NCBI GenBank assembly: GCA_015061085.1
Contig: SUXG01000016.1
Coordinates: 1-49,046 of the forward strand
DNA: 49,046 bases
DNA from: Bacteroidales bacterium
Lineage (GTDB): Bacteria > Bacteroidota > Bacteroidia > Bacteroidales > Muribaculaceae
Direction: 5' to 3'
Part shown: positions 1 through 8,653 of the stretch, in pieces
Numbering within the stretch: position 1 is the stretch's first letter
Layout of the letters: the number at the start of each line of letters is the position of its first letter
Notes under the pieces: generated by a model
Told to the model about the DNA's origin: nothing
What the model saw: only the letters and a program-made list of their open reading frames with translations
Databases searched by the model: none
Position numbers and translations under genes: made by a program

Positions 1-73
1 CTATCGCAAAGCGGTCTAGTATCTCTTTGGGCAACACAAGGCTCGCTAATTGTTCTAATATCTTTGTTTCCAT
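1..73 (-). CDS. Probable ISAon1-type transposase, N-terminal fragment (cut by window edge)
   Basis: The reverse strand opens with ATG at 73 and reads 24 codons to the window edge without a stop; the peptide starts METKILEQLASLVLPKEI. A short leader with L-x-x-L-V-L-P-K/E-x-I-L-D-x-F is the usual beginning of the small N-terminal protein of ISAon1-type insertion sequences in Bacteroidota, which I recognise from memory. Only about 24 residues are visible, so this rests on one motif. A TATCTTTG box lies 7 nt upstream of the ATG, which suggests a leaderless or nearly leaderless message. No terminal inverted repeat can be seen, so the end of the element cannot be placed. Confidence 0.45.
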   Translation of the reverse strand, partial: METKILEQLASLVLPKEILDRFAI

Positions 74-80
74 ATGGGGG

Positions 81-88
81 CAAAGATA
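81..88 (-). promoter_or_regulatory. Candidate -7 box (TATCTTTG) for the left-edge transposase
   Basis: Read on the minus strand this is TATCTTTG, a perfect match to the Bacteroidota TAnnTTTG box. It ends 7 nt before the ATG at 73, so transcription would begin at or next to the start codon. No convincing TTTG lies 19-21 nt further upstream. Confidence 0.4.
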
Positions 89-164
89 ACAATTTTATTT
101 ATTCCCACACCTTTTTGCTACTGAACCATAATAATTTCGTTCTATTAGTTTGTTACGAATATAA

Positions 165-206
165 AATAGTTGAGGGCAACCTCGAATGGAGTTGCCCTCA
201 ACTATT
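165..206 (-). terminator. 16-bp perfect hairpin downstream of the OmpA gene
   Basis: AATAGTTGAGGGCAAC (165-180) is exactly complementary to GTTGCCCTCAACTATT (191-206) across a 10-nt loop. It starts 14 nt past the stop of the OmpA-family gene. No long T-run follows on the minus strand, but Bacteroidota terminators are often long stems like this one. Confidence 0.75.
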
Positions 207-219
207 ATGTGTTAGTTTT

Positions 220-1482
220 TTACTTTTGAGTAAAGATTACTACACGGTTCCAATCGTTAGTGCTATAAGGTTGAGCATCGCTACCTTCACACTTAACATT
301 TAGACGGCTACGATCGATGCCATATTCGTTAACAAGAGCATCAGCAACAGCATTAGCACGTTTTTCAGAAAGCTTCAAGTTGTATTCTGCAGTACCTGTT
401 TCACGGTCAGCATAACCTACTACGTCGATTTTTTCTTCCGGATTAGCTTTCAACCATTCAGCCATGTTGTAAACATTGATTGCTTCGCTCTTGCGAATCT
501 TAGCTGAGTTGATGTTGAAACGAACAACAGACATCAAAGGAGCGCTTACGCAGTCTTTAACGACAACTTGTTGTGGTTCTGGGCATGGAAGTTGAGCTTC
601 GCAAGCAGCAAGTTTTTGACCGCAGTCAAGGAGTTGACCACGAAGGTCGTTAACTTGGTTGTTAAGAGCTGCGATTTGAGAAACGTAGTCACATTCGTTG
701 AATGTGTTCCAACCACGACCACCAATATTGATATTGAAACCACCGATAGCAGCTACATTAGCATCGATAGGGTCTCCATAAGAGCAAAGGTTCCAGTTGT
801 CACCGTAGAATGTAGCGCGAGCTTCAGCGAAGAAGTCAACATATTTGCAAAGACGGAAACGGAATTGGATACCTGCAGTCACAGGAAGAGTCCAAGATTC
901 AGTTTTCATACCGCCTTTTCTCCAACCGTTAATGTTAGTAGCAGCAGCGATGTTGCCTTCGCGATCTCTGATACCCCAAGTGTAGTCACCACCAAGACCT
1001 GCGAATGGGATGATGCTGAATACGCGTTTTTCGTTTACACCACCAAGTGAGTTAAACATATCCCACATCAATTCGAAGTTAACGTTAACGTGTTTAGCTT
1101 TTGTCCAGCCATTGTTCGGTTCAGTCAAAGTTGGGTTATCCCAGTGAAGAGCACCACCTACAGCGTTAAGACGGAAGCCTAAATAAGGAGTCATCCAACG
1201 GCCAAAACCGAAGTTATAAACAGCTGTCATACGATTTTTGTCGATAGTTTTAACGTCTGCATCGTAACCAATACCATATTCTACGAATGGTTGGTTTACA
1301 CCGGCACCTAATTGGATAAACCAATTGTCACGCCATGATGCATACTTGTGATTTGTGTTATCACAATTGTACTCAGTTGTAACAGCAGTTTCTTCAACTG
1401 CTACAACTTCTTGAGCATTAGCTTCGGCAGACATAAAAAGTGCGCCTGCGCAAAGAGCTGCAAAGTAAAAACTTTTTTTCAT
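220..1482 (-). CDS. OmpA-family outer-membrane protein with peptidoglycan-binding domain
   Basis: This 420-residue protein begins with a signal peptide (MKKSFYFAALCAGALFMSAEANAQ, cleavage after AQA-type sequence near residue 24). Residues about 50-270 look like a beta-barrel: alternating aromatic strands and conserved W/G positions. A linker near 275-310 contains a short coiled stretch and several cysteines. The C-terminal 100 residues are an OmpA/MotB domain that anchors the barrel to peptidoglycan, with the expected VVGYADRETGTAEYN and LSEKRANAV segments carrying the Asp and Arg used to bind diaminopimelate. The architecture matches the abundant OmpA-like porins of Bacteroidales such as Pgm6/7 of Porphyromonas. 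The gene is monocistronic, with its own promoter (1566-1597) and hairpin terminator (165-206). It is probably highly expressed. Confidence 0.9.
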   Translation of the reverse strand: MKKSFYFAALCAGALFMSAEANAQEVVAVEETAVTTEYNCDNTNHKYASWRDNWFIQLGAGVNQPFVEYGIGYDADVKTIDKNRMTAVYNFGFGRWMTPYLGFRLNAVGGALHWDNPTLTEPNNGWTKAKHVNVNFELMWDMFNSLGGVNEKRVFSIIPFAGLGGDYTWGIRDREGNIAAATNINGWRKGGMKTESWTLPVTAGIQFRFRLCKYVDFFAEARATFYGDNWNLCSYGDPIDANVAAIGGFNINIGGRGWNTFNECDYVSQIAALNNQVNDLRGQLLDCGQKLAACEAQLPCPEPQQVVVKDCVSAPLMSVVRFNINSAKIRKSEAINVYNMAEWLKANPEEKIDVVGYADRETGTAEYNLKLSEKRANAVADALVNEYGIDRSRLNVKCEGSDAQPYSTNDWNRVVIFTQK

Positions 1483-1565
1483 AATTAATTTTATTTTAGT
1501 TATACATCAAATATTTTCTTTAACAATATTAACACATTACAACCAAATTAGTTCATAATTAATTG

Positions 1566-1597
1566 CAAAGTTAAAATACATTTTTGAAACTACCAAA
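1566..1597 (-). promoter_or_regulatory. Bacteroidota promoter for the OmpA gene
   Basis: On the minus strand, TTTG (1594-1597) is followed after 20 nt by TAACTTTG (1566-1573), an ideal -33/-7 pair. Transcription should begin near 1560, giving a 5' leader of about 75 nt before the ATG at 1482. Confidence 0.75.
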
Positions 1598-1716
1598 TTT
1601 TTGGTAATTTAAGTTAATTTTTTAGATATTTTTTATTATCATCATGCTCTTTAGACTAAACTTTATGTTATTGCGAATTTTCACACCATTAAAACAAGTT
1701 AAAACCTCTCTGGTAA

Positions 1717-1748
1717 TTTGAAGACTTCGTCACTTTTGATTATCTTTG
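1717..1748 (+). promoter_or_regulatory. Bacteroidota promoter for the LytM-dxr-rseP operon
   Basis: TTTG (1717-1720), a 20-nt spacer and TATCTTTG (1741-1748) match the consensus exactly. The start of transcription would be about 1754, some 28 nt before the ATG at 1783. It diverges from the OmpA promoter. Confidence 0.75.
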
Positions 1749-1782
1749 CAAATTATTTATTATTCATTGCATAATAACTACG

Positions 1783-2664
1783 ATGCTGAGGAAGAAACGA
1801 TATAGAATTGTTATCGAGGATGAAAGTCGATTGATGGAGTTGTGGTCGCTTAAGTTCACGACTTTAAAAGCTATTGTTATATCGTTTTTTATTTTAATCG
1901 CAAGCATTTGTCTTTCAATCTGTCTGATTGCATTTACTCCAATAAGTTATTTGCTTCCGGGATATATGAAAAAGAATCAAAGGATTGACTCGATAGAGAC
2001 TCTTCTGAAGTTGGATTCGCTTCAAAATCAATATGAGAGCAACCAATTATATCTCAACAATATTGCGACAATATTTGATACAGAACGTACACCAAGCGAT
2101 TCTTCATCGCTTACCAAGCATAAGCCCCAAGTCATTGAGGATACAATTATGCCGTCTTCGCAAGAAGAACTTGAGTTCATAAAAATGATGCAAGAGCGAG
2201 AAAAATACAATACATCTATTCTTGCTCCATTGGCTGCCGAAGGAATGATTTTCACTACTCCGAGCGCCGGGTCAATCATTGAGAAAAAAAGCATTGATAA
2301 AAATTCAGCTAAGATAATAATTCCACATGGAAACGTTATTCGTAGTGTAACGGAAGGTACGATTGTCGATTTACATTATGACATCATCGACTCTTCCTAT
2401 ACAATCATCATTCAACATCAAAAAGGATTTTTATCAAAATATATTGGAACAGGTCAACCTCTTGTTTCGATTGGGAAAAATGTCATAACAGGTGAAAACA
2501 TTGCACTATCATCTCTTTCTAATTCAAAGTATGCCGATTGCATAATTTTTGAAATATGGCGTAATGGGTTGCCCTTAATAGCGTCCCAATACATAACACC
2601 TAAAGATGAGTCGTCGACTCCATACGGCTCTTCTGAAACAATCGAAGGAGATGAAGATAATTAA
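1783..2664 (+). CDS. Membrane-anchored degenerate LytM/M23-like protein
   Basis: This 293-residue protein has a short basic N-terminus, one membrane segment at about residues 29-54 and a coiled-coil-like stretch at 60-90, then a C-terminal LytM/peptidase-M23-type beta domain (about 150-275) facing the periplasm. The usual M23 zinc ligands (an H-x-x-x-D pair and the H-x-H before the last strand) are not seen: the end of the domain reads CIIFEIWRNG where active enzymes have H-x-H-F-E. It is therefore more likely a non-catalytic binding or amidase-activating protein, in the manner of EnvC/NlpD, than a hydrolase. It is the first gene of the operon with dxr (16 nt downstream) and has its own strong promoter. 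The family call is moderate and the loss of activity is inferred from missing residues. Confidence 0.7.
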   Translation: MLRKKRYRIVIEDESRLMELWSLKFTTLKAIVISFFILIASICLSICLIAFTPISYLLPGYMKKNQRIDSIETLLKLDSLQNQYESNQLYLNNIATIFDTERTPSDSSSLTKHKPQVIEDTIMPSSQEELEFIKMMQEREKYNTSILAPLAAEGMIFTTPSAGSIIEKKSIDKNSAKIIIPHGNVIRSVTEGTIVDLHYDIIDSSYTIIIQHQKGFLSKYIGTGQPLVSIGKNVITGENIALSSLSNSKYADCIIFEIWRNGLPLIASQYITPKDESSTPYGSSETIEGDEDN

Positions 2665-2680
2665 CGTCGAATTTAATTAA

Positions 2681-3853
2681 TTGATTCAGGTGAAAGAAGT
2701 TAAAAATATTGCCATATTAGGCAGCACAGGCTCTATCGGCACTCAGACTTTGGACATAATTGCCGAATATCCACAACATTTCAGAGCATATCTTCTTACG
2801 GCTAATAAAAATGTTGACTTATTAATTGAGCAATCAAAGAAATACCTTCCAAATAAGGTTGTTATAGCAGACGATAGTCTATATCCTCAACTAAAAGAGG
2901 CTTTGAGCGGTTATCCAATAGAAGTTGCATCGGGCAGTGACGCAATAGCTGAATTTGTATGCGACACCAAGATCCACACCGTCGTAACGGCAATGGTCGG
3001 ATATAGCGGTTTAGAACCGACTATCAATGCAATAAAATCAGGCAAAACGATTGCTTTGGCAAATAAGGAAACGTTGGTTGTGGCAGGAGAACTTATAACA
3101 TCATTACTATGCGATTCTTCATCAAGAATTATTCCTGTCGACAGCGAACACTCAGCGATTTTCCAATGTTTAGAAGGAGAAAAGACCGAACACGCAGAAA
3201 AGATTATTCTTACAGCCAGTGGCGGACCATTTCGAACTAAAAGTATCGAAGAGCTGAAACTTGTCACTGTCAAAGATGCTCTTAACCACCCCAATTGGGA
3301 TATGGGAGCAAAAGTGACAATCGACTCAGCATCGATGATGAACAAGGGGTTTGAAATGATTGAAGCACATTGGCTTTTCGGATGCCCTTCGAAACAGATA
3401 GAAATAGTTGTACACCCACAATCAATTGTACATTCGATGGTCGCTTTCTCTGATGGATCGATCAAAGCTCAGTTAGGCGTTCCTGATATGCACCTCCCAA
3501 TCAGATATGCACTTGGTTATCCTGAACGTCTTGCGACAAGACAAGCTCCTTTAACTTTATCACAATATAGCAACCTTACTTTTGAGACTCCCGATTTGAA
3601 AAAGTTTCCTCTTCTTAGCTACGCTTTTGATGCCATAGAAATGGGAGGAAATGAACCATGTATCTTAAATGCCGCAAACGAAATAGCTGTGGCAGCCTTT
3701 TTGAAGGGAGAGATACGATTTGTCGATATGCCGAAACTAATCGCTAAAACGATGGAGAAAATTTCGTTTATTACCAATCCATCTTATGATGATTACGTCA
3801 ACACTAACATAGAAGCAAGAAAATATGCTTCCTCAATTTTAACTGAATTTTAA
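2681..3853 (+). CDS. dxr: 1-deoxy-D-xylulose-5-phosphate reductoisomerase
   Basis: The enzyme converts DXP to 2-C-methyl-D-erythritol 4-phosphate with NADPH and a divalent metal, the committed step of the MEP isoprenoid pathway. The 390-residue length is normal. Visible motifs are GSTGSIGTQTLD (residues 14-25, NADPH binding), ALANKETLVVAG, the metal-binding PVDSEHSAIF (about 150-160), LTASGGPFR, and HPNWDMGAKVTIDSASMMNK. No ATG is available at the start: the frame opens with TTG at 2681, with a GTG at 2690, and the first conserved residues follow at once. One of these two unusual codons must be used. Likely co-transcribed with the gene before it (16 nt) and rseP (28 nt after). Confidence 0.95.
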   Translation: MIQVKEVKNIAILGSTGSIGTQTLDIIAEYPQHFRAYLLTANKNVDLLIEQSKKYLPNKVVIADDSLYPQLKEALSGYPIEVASGSDAIAEFVCDTKIHTVVTAMVGYSGLEPTINAIKSGKTIALANKETLVVAGELITSLLCDSSSRIIPVDSEHSAIFQCLEGEKTEHAEKIILTASGGPFRTKSIEELKLVTVKDALNHPNWDMGAKVTIDSASMMNKGFEMIEAHWLFGCPSKQIEIVVHPQSIVHSMVAFSDGSIKAQLGVPDMHLPIRYALGYPERLATRQAPLTLSQYSNLTFETPDLKKFPLLSYAFDAIEMGGNEPCILNAANEIAVAAFLKGEIRFVDMPKLIAKTMEKISFITNPSYDDYVNTNIEARKYASSILTEF

Positions 3854-3881
3854 TACATAAATATATTAGAGACATCTAAAA

Positions 3882-5321
3882 ATGGAGACGATACTAATTA
3901 AAGCCGCACAATTAATTTTAGCATTTGCAATCTTAGTTATCATTCACGAATTTGGTCATTTCTTTTTCTCTCGTCTGTTTGGAGTAAGAGTCGAAAAATT
4001 CTATATATTTTTCGACCCATGGTTTGAAATTTTCAAATGGAAGCCTAAAAAATATATGACTTTTTTTGGCAAAGCGAAACGTCGTATTGAGACTGACGAC
4101 AATGAAACAGAAGAGTCTGACAATAAAAAGAGCAGTTTTTGGGGCGACACCGAATATGGTATCGGCTGGCTCCCATTAGGCGGATACTGCAAAATCTCAG
4201 GTATGATTGACGAATCCATGGATAAGGAGCAAATGCAACAACCTCCAAAACCTTGGGAATTTCGCACAAAACCGGCTTGGCAACGTTTGCTAATCATGAT
4301 TGCCGGCGTACTATTCAATTTTTTATTGGCAATCGTAATATATGCCGGAATTGTTTTCTACACAGGCGAAAAATACGTTCCATATAAGAATGCCGAATTG
4401 GGTATGATTTATTCTGAAGCAGCCAAACAAGCAGGCTTCCAAGATGGTGACATTCCTTTGACCGCAGACGGTGTAGAATTAGACAATCCTATGAATGCAC
4501 GCATGCAAATGATTGAAGCAGAGAGTGTGGAAGTGCTCAGAAACGGAGAAAACGTCACTATCAATATTCCGGATAAATTCATATTCCATTTGGAAGAAGA
4601 AGCCAAAAGTGGCACCTCGTCAGTTAATTTCATGACTTATCGTATTCCAGTAGCCATCACACAAGTCGTAAGCGGAGGAGCTGCCGATAAATCCGGCATG
4701 AAAGTCGGTGACAAAATTATTGCTATTAATTCAGATGCAACTCCAAGTTTAGATATATTCTACGAAAAATTGAAGGGACACGACAATCAGAAAGTTGATT
4801 TCACAATAGTACGTGCAAACGAAGCTACGTCTGACACACTTAACATAACTGCACAATTATCAGAAAATTCCAAATTAGGCGTAGGGTTAGAAGTCGATCC
4901 TTCAAAATTCTTTGCATACGAAGAAAAGAGCTACAATATCTTTGAATCAATTCCTCGCGGATGCGAAATGGGAGTGGAAAAACTAACATCTTACGTATCA
5001 TCAATGAAGCACATATTCACTAAAGAAGGTGCTGAAAGCATCGGTGGATTTGGCACTATAGGAAGCATTTTTCCTGAAACTTGGAATTGGTTGGCATTTT
5101 GGAACATTGCAGCATTCCTATCGGTGGCATTAGCATTTATGAATATTTTGCCTATTCCGGCATTAGATGGTGGTCACGTATTATTCCTTTTATATGAAGT
5201 GATCACTCGTCGCAAGCCAAGTGAAAAATTCATGGAATGGGCACAAATGATTGGTATGGGACTCATCTTCTTATTGCTAATCTACGCAAATGGTATGGAC
5301 ATAATCAGATTATTCAAATAG
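3882..5321 (+). CDS. rseP: RseP-type site-2 intramembrane metalloprotease
   Basis: This is a 479-residue inner-membrane zinc protease of the S2P/RseP family, which cuts transmembrane segments of anti-sigma factors or leftover signal peptides. The first membrane helix holds the catalytic HEFGH (residues 22-26). The second metal site is NILPIPALDGGH (about 421-432) in a C-terminal helix. Between them lie a PLGGY loop, another helix near 140-160, and at least one clear PDZ domain (about 260-330, with SGGAADKSGMKVGDKI). An acidic stretch of D/E/K residues (about 70-85) sits between the first helix and the PLGG loop and makes the protein somewhat longer than the E. coli enzyme. Follows dxr by 28 nt; the dxr-rseP pairing is common in bacteria. 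Confidence 0.93.
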   Translation: METILIKAAQLILAFAILVIIHEFGHFFFSRLFGVRVEKFYIFFDPWFEIFKWKPKKYMTFFGKAKRRIETDDNETEESDNKKSSFWGDTEYGIGWLPLGGYCKISGMIDESMDKEQMQQPPKPWEFRTKPAWQRLLIMIAGVLFNFLLAIVIYAGIVFYTGEKYVPYKNAELGMIYSEAAKQAGFQDGDIPLTADGVELDNPMNARMQMIEAESVEVLRNGENVTINIPDKFIFHLEEEAKSGTSSVNFMTYRIPVAITQVVSGGAADKSGMKVGDKIIAINSDATPSLDIFYEKLKGHDNQKVDFTIVRANEATSDTLNITAQLSENSKLGVGLEVDPSKFFAYEEKSYNIFESIPRGCEMGVEKLTSYVSSMKHIFTKEGAESIGGFGTIGSIFPETWNWLAFWNIAAFLSVALAFMNILPIPALDGGHVLFLLYEVITRRKPSEKFMEWAQMIGMGLIFLLLIYANGMDIIRLFK

Positions 5322-5335
5322 ACAATAATATAAAA

Positions 5336-6520
5336 ATGGCATACAAAACTATACGCCTAAAGCGAGGCAAAGACGAATCTCTTCGCAGATTTCACCCATG
5401 GGTATTTTCTGGAGCAATCGCAACATTGCCCGAAAATCTTGAAGAAGGTGACCTTGTAAGAGTAGAATCACACGAAGGAGAAACAATCGGAGTCGGACAT
5501 TACCAAATCGGCAGCATAGCTATACGCATTTTGGAATTTGGCGTCGAGACATTACCTCAGAATTATTTTGAAAAACGCCTTAATGCTGCATACGAGATGC
5601 GCAGGAATCTCGCATTGATCCGTCCAGACAATAACTGTTTCAGATTGGTACATGGAGAAGGCGACTTTCTGCCCGGTTTGGTTATTGATATTTATAGTAA
5701 GACAGCAGTCGTTCAAGCTCACTCACCGGGTATGCACTTCTGCAGACAACAGATTGCAGATGCTTTGTTAAGCATCCCTGATGCCGGAATTGCAAATATC
5801 TACTATAAGAGTGAAACGACACTCCCTTTTAAGGCTCAACTTGACCCGGTCAATGATTATATCGTCGGTGGATTTGACACAAATATTGCCACTGAAAATG
5901 GTCTCAAATTCAACATTGATTGGTTGAAAGGACAAAAGACCGGATTCTTTGTCGATCAAAGAGACAATCGTAATCTTCTTCAACATTATGCAAAAGACAG
6001 AAAAGTCCTCAACATGTTCTGTTACACAGGAGGTTTCTCTGTCTATGCAATGAGGGGAGGAGCAAAATCGGTTGATTCTGTCGATAGTTCTGCAAAGGCT
6101 ATAGCATTGACTGATGAAAACATCGCATTAAACTTTCCAAATGACGAGCGTCATCAATCACACGCTGTCGATGCATTTAAATTTTTGGCTGAAATGAAAG
6201 ACGGAGAATATGACCTTATCATATTAGACCCACCGGCATTTGCCAAGCATCGCAGTGCGTTGAAAAATGGTCTGTTGGGCTATCGCAAACTCAATACTAA
6301 AGCTTTCGACAAGATTCGCTCCGGGGGTATTCTTTTCACATTCTCATGCTCGCAAGTAGTCACACGCGAAATGTTCCGTCTTGCTGTTTTTAGTGCTGCG
6401 GCACAAGCCGGCAGAAAGGTCAGAATCATACATCAATTGACTCAACCTGCAGACCACCCTATCAACATATACCATCCTGAAGGCGAATACCTCAAAGGTT
6501 TGGTGCTATACGTAGAATAA
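5336..6520 (+). CDS. rlmI: Class I SAM-dependent 23S rRNA methyltransferase, RlmI-like
   Basis: This 394-residue protein has an N-terminal PUA RNA-binding domain (about 1-75, with RFHPWVFSGAI), followed by a Rossmann methyltransferase domain. SAM-binding and catalytic motifs are NMFCYTGGFSVYA, ILDPPAFAKH and FTFSCSQVV; the last contains the cysteine used by m5C methyltransferases of the RlmI/YccW group. I place the start at ATG 5336, 14 nt after the rseP stop and just before the PUA domain. The frame is open further upstream, but that would lie inside rseP. Probably modifies a cytosine of 23S rRNA; the exact site is inferred from the family. Operon member after rseP. Confidence 0.88.
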   Translation: MAYKTIRLKRGKDESLRRFHPWVFSGAIATLPENLEEGDLVRVESHEGETIGVGHYQIGSIAIRILEFGVETLPQNYFEKRLNAAYEMRRNLALIRPDNNCFRLVHGEGDFLPGLVIDIYSKTAVVQAHSPGMHFCRQQIADALLSIPDAGIANIYYKSETTLPFKAQLDPVNDYIVGGFDTNIATENGLKFNIDWLKGQKTGFFVDQRDNRNLLQHYAKDRKVLNMFCYTGGFSVYAMRGGAKSVDSVDSSAKAIALTDENIALNFPNDERHQSHAVDAFKFLAEMKDGEYDLIILDPPAFAKHRSALKNGLLGYRKLNTKAFDKIRSGGILFTFSCSQVVTREMFRLAVFSAAAQAGRKVRIIHQLTQPADHPINIYHPEGEYLKGLVLYVE

Positions 6521-6550
6521 TTTATTAACCAAATAATTAATTTTCAACAA

Positions 6551-8572
6551 ATGAAAAAAGTAATTCCAACTCTCGTATTAGGAGCTATGATTTCTTTAAA
6601 TGCAAATTCGGCACCTAAGGATTTTGACTATCATGTCGATAACTTTGCCGATATCGAAGTGCTTCGTTATGAAGTACCGGGCTTTGACGACCTCTCTCTT
6701 CGTCAAAAGAAAATGGTTTACTATCTATCGCAAGCTGCTCACATGGGTCGCGATATTATCTGGGACCAACACGGCAAATACAACCTTCAATTACGTCAGC
6801 TTTTAGAAGAAATCTACGTCAACTACAATGGCGATAAGACTTCTGACGAATTTAAAGCATTTGAAACTTACTTGAAGCAAGTGTGGTTTGGCAATGGTAT
6901 TCACCACCATTATTCAACTGAGAAGTTTGTACCTAAATTCAGCCAAGAGTTTTTTGTTGCTCAAGTAAATGCACTTCCTCAAAGCAAACTTCCTCTTTGC
7001 GACGGTCAGACAAAACAAGAAATGCTCAACACTCTTGTTCCTGTCATTTTCGACCCTACTGTAATGGCAAAAGGTGTAAACCAAGATAGCTCACAAGACG
7101 TTGTCGCTACATCTGCCAACAACCTTTACGAAGGTGTCACACAAGCAGAAGTCGAAGCTTATTTCGCTAACCTTAAAGACCCTAACGATAAGACTCCGAT
7201 TTCATACGGTCTTAACACAAAAATAGTTAAAAAAGACGGAAAAATCGTCGAAGAATCCTACCACCTTAATGGCCTTTATGGTGATGCTATCGCTGAGATC
7301 ATCTATTGGTTGACAATAGCTAAAGATGTTGCCGAAAACGACGCTCAACGTGACTACATCACTACGCTTATCGAATATTACACAACAGGCGACCTTCGCA
7401 AATTCGACGAATACTCTATCGCTTGGGTTAAAGATACAGAATCTGAAGTAGATTTCGTCAATGGGTTCATTGAAAGCTATGGCGACCCTCTCGGCATGAC
7501 AGGTGCTTGGGAATCATACGTTAATTTTAAAAATGTACCTGCGTCTAAACGTACTCAATTGATTGGAGAAAATGCTCAATGGTTTGAAGACCGCTCACCG
7601 GTTGATCCTCGTTTCCGCAAACCTGTAGTAAAAGGTGTGTCGGCAAAAGTTATCACTGCTGCTACACTTGCCGGCGACGCTTTCCCTGCTACTGCTATCG
7701 GCATCAACCTACCTAACGCAAACTGGATTCGCGCTGCTCACGGTTCTAAATCAGTGACTATCGAAAACATCACAGAAGCGTATGCAATGGCTTCTAAAGG
7801 CAACGGCTTCAACGAAGAATTTGTGATTGACGATAAAACTCGTAAGCTTCTTGACGAATATCTTTATATCACAGATATGCTTCACACTGACCTTCATGAA
7901 TGTCTTGGTCATGGTTCAGGTCAACTACTTCCGGGTGTAGATCCTGATGCAATGAAAGAACATGGCTCTACTCTCGAAGAAACACGTGCTGACTTGTATG
8001 CTCTTTATTACCTCGCAGACCCTAAACTTATCGAGCTCGGTATCCTTGACAATCCGGAAGCATACAAAGCAGAATACTATAAATTCATGATGAATGGTCT
8101 TATGACTCAGCTCAACCGCATCGAATTGGGCAAAGACGTAGAAGAAGCTCACATGCGTGACCGTCAGCTTATTGCAAAATGGATTCTCGAACATGGCAAA
8201 AAAGGTAAAGTCGTAGAACTCGTTAAACGCAAAGGTAAAACTTACCTTAAAATCAATAATTATGAAAAGATGCGCGAACTCGTCGGTCAACTCCTTGCCG
8301 AAGTACAACGCATAAAATCTGAAGGCGACTACGAAGCATGTTGCAAACTTGTCAACGACTACGCTGTAAAAATCGATCAAAAGCTTCATGCTGAAATACT
8401 TCAACGCTATTCAACTCTTGACATTCCTCCTTATCGTGGATTTGTAAATCCTCAATACATCCCTACATACGATGAAAAGGGCAACATCATCGACATCAAG
8501 ATTGACTACTCTGAAGGTTATACAGATCAAATGCTTCGCCTTTCTCGCGACTACTCTCCATTAACAAAATAA
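6551..8572 (+). CDS. Dipeptidyl-peptidase III (M49), exported
   Basis: This 673-residue zinc exopeptidase releases dipeptides from the N-terminus of short peptides. It has a signal peptide (first about 20 residues, ending NANSA), so it acts outside the cytoplasm, probably in the periplasm. The M49 zinc motif is HECLGH (about 449-454) and the second is EETRAD (about 476-481). The Cys in HECLGH, where eukaryotic enzymes have Leu, is the version known from Bacteroides thetaiotaomicron DPP III, which has nearly the same length. The gene follows the rRNA methyltransferase by 30 nt with no hairpin between, so it may be the last gene of the operon; it ends at a clear terminator (8608-8653). Codon use is rich in C-ending codons, which suggests good expression. 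Confidence 0.93.
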   Translation: MKKVIPTLVLGAMISLNANSAPKDFDYHVDNFADIEVLRYEVPGFDDLSLRQKKMVYYLSQAAHMGRDIIWDQHGKYNLQLRQLLEEIYVNYNGDKTSDEFKAFETYLKQVWFGNGIHHHYSTEKFVPKFSQEFFVAQVNALPQSKLPLCDGQTKQEMLNTLVPVIFDPTVMAKGVNQDSSQDVVATSANNLYEGVTQAEVEAYFANLKDPNDKTPISYGLNTKIVKKDGKIVEESYHLNGLYGDAIAEIIYWLTIAKDVAENDAQRDYITTLIEYYTTGDLRKFDEYSIAWVKDTESEVDFVNGFIESYGDPLGMTGAWESYVNFKNVPASKRTQLIGENAQWFEDRSPVDPRFRKPVVKGVSAKVITAATLAGDAFPATAIGINLPNANWIRAAHGSKSVTIENITEAYAMASKGNGFNEEFVIDDKTRKLLDEYLYITDMLHTDLHECLGHGSGQLLPGVDPDAMKEHGSTLEETRADLYALYYLADPKLIELGILDNPEAYKAEYYKFMMNGLMTQLNRIELGKDVEEAHMRDRQLIAKWILEHGKKGKVVELVKRKGKTYLKINNYEKMRELVGQLLAEVQRIKSEGDYEACCKLVNDYAVKIDQKLHAEILQRYSTLDIPPYRGFVNPQYIPTYDEKGNIIDIKIDYSEGYTDQMLRLSRDYSPLTK

Positions 8573-8607
8573 TTTGTAGATAGAACGTTTTAAATCATAT
8601 ACGTTTC

Positions 8608-8653
8608 GAGAGGCTGCCTAACAATAAAAGTTGGGCAGTCTCTTTTATTTTAC
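8608..8653 (+). terminator. Rho-independent terminator after DPP III
   Basis: A 15-bp stem with two G-U pairs (8608-8622 with 8630-8644), 7-nt loop, followed by a T-rich run (TCTTTTATTTT). It lies 36 nt beyond the DPP III stop. Confidence 0.8.

Noticed and set aside
568..1050. 160-codon open frame on the plus strand opposite the OmpA-like gene
   Set aside because: Lies wholly antisense to a well-supported gene, with serine/threonine-rich composition typical of an antisense shadow; no promoter or recognisable domain.
2911..3465. 184-codon open frame antisense to dxr
   Set aside because: Complete overlap with dxr, no domain, composition explained by dxr codons.
5237..5335. 33-codon upstream extension of the RlmI-like gene
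   Set aside because: It lies inside the end of rseP and adds non-conserved residues; ATG 5336 fits the PUA domain start.
7925..8404. 159-codon open frame antisense to DPP III
   Set aside because: Phe/Val-rich reverse reading of lysine-rich codons; no start context and no family.
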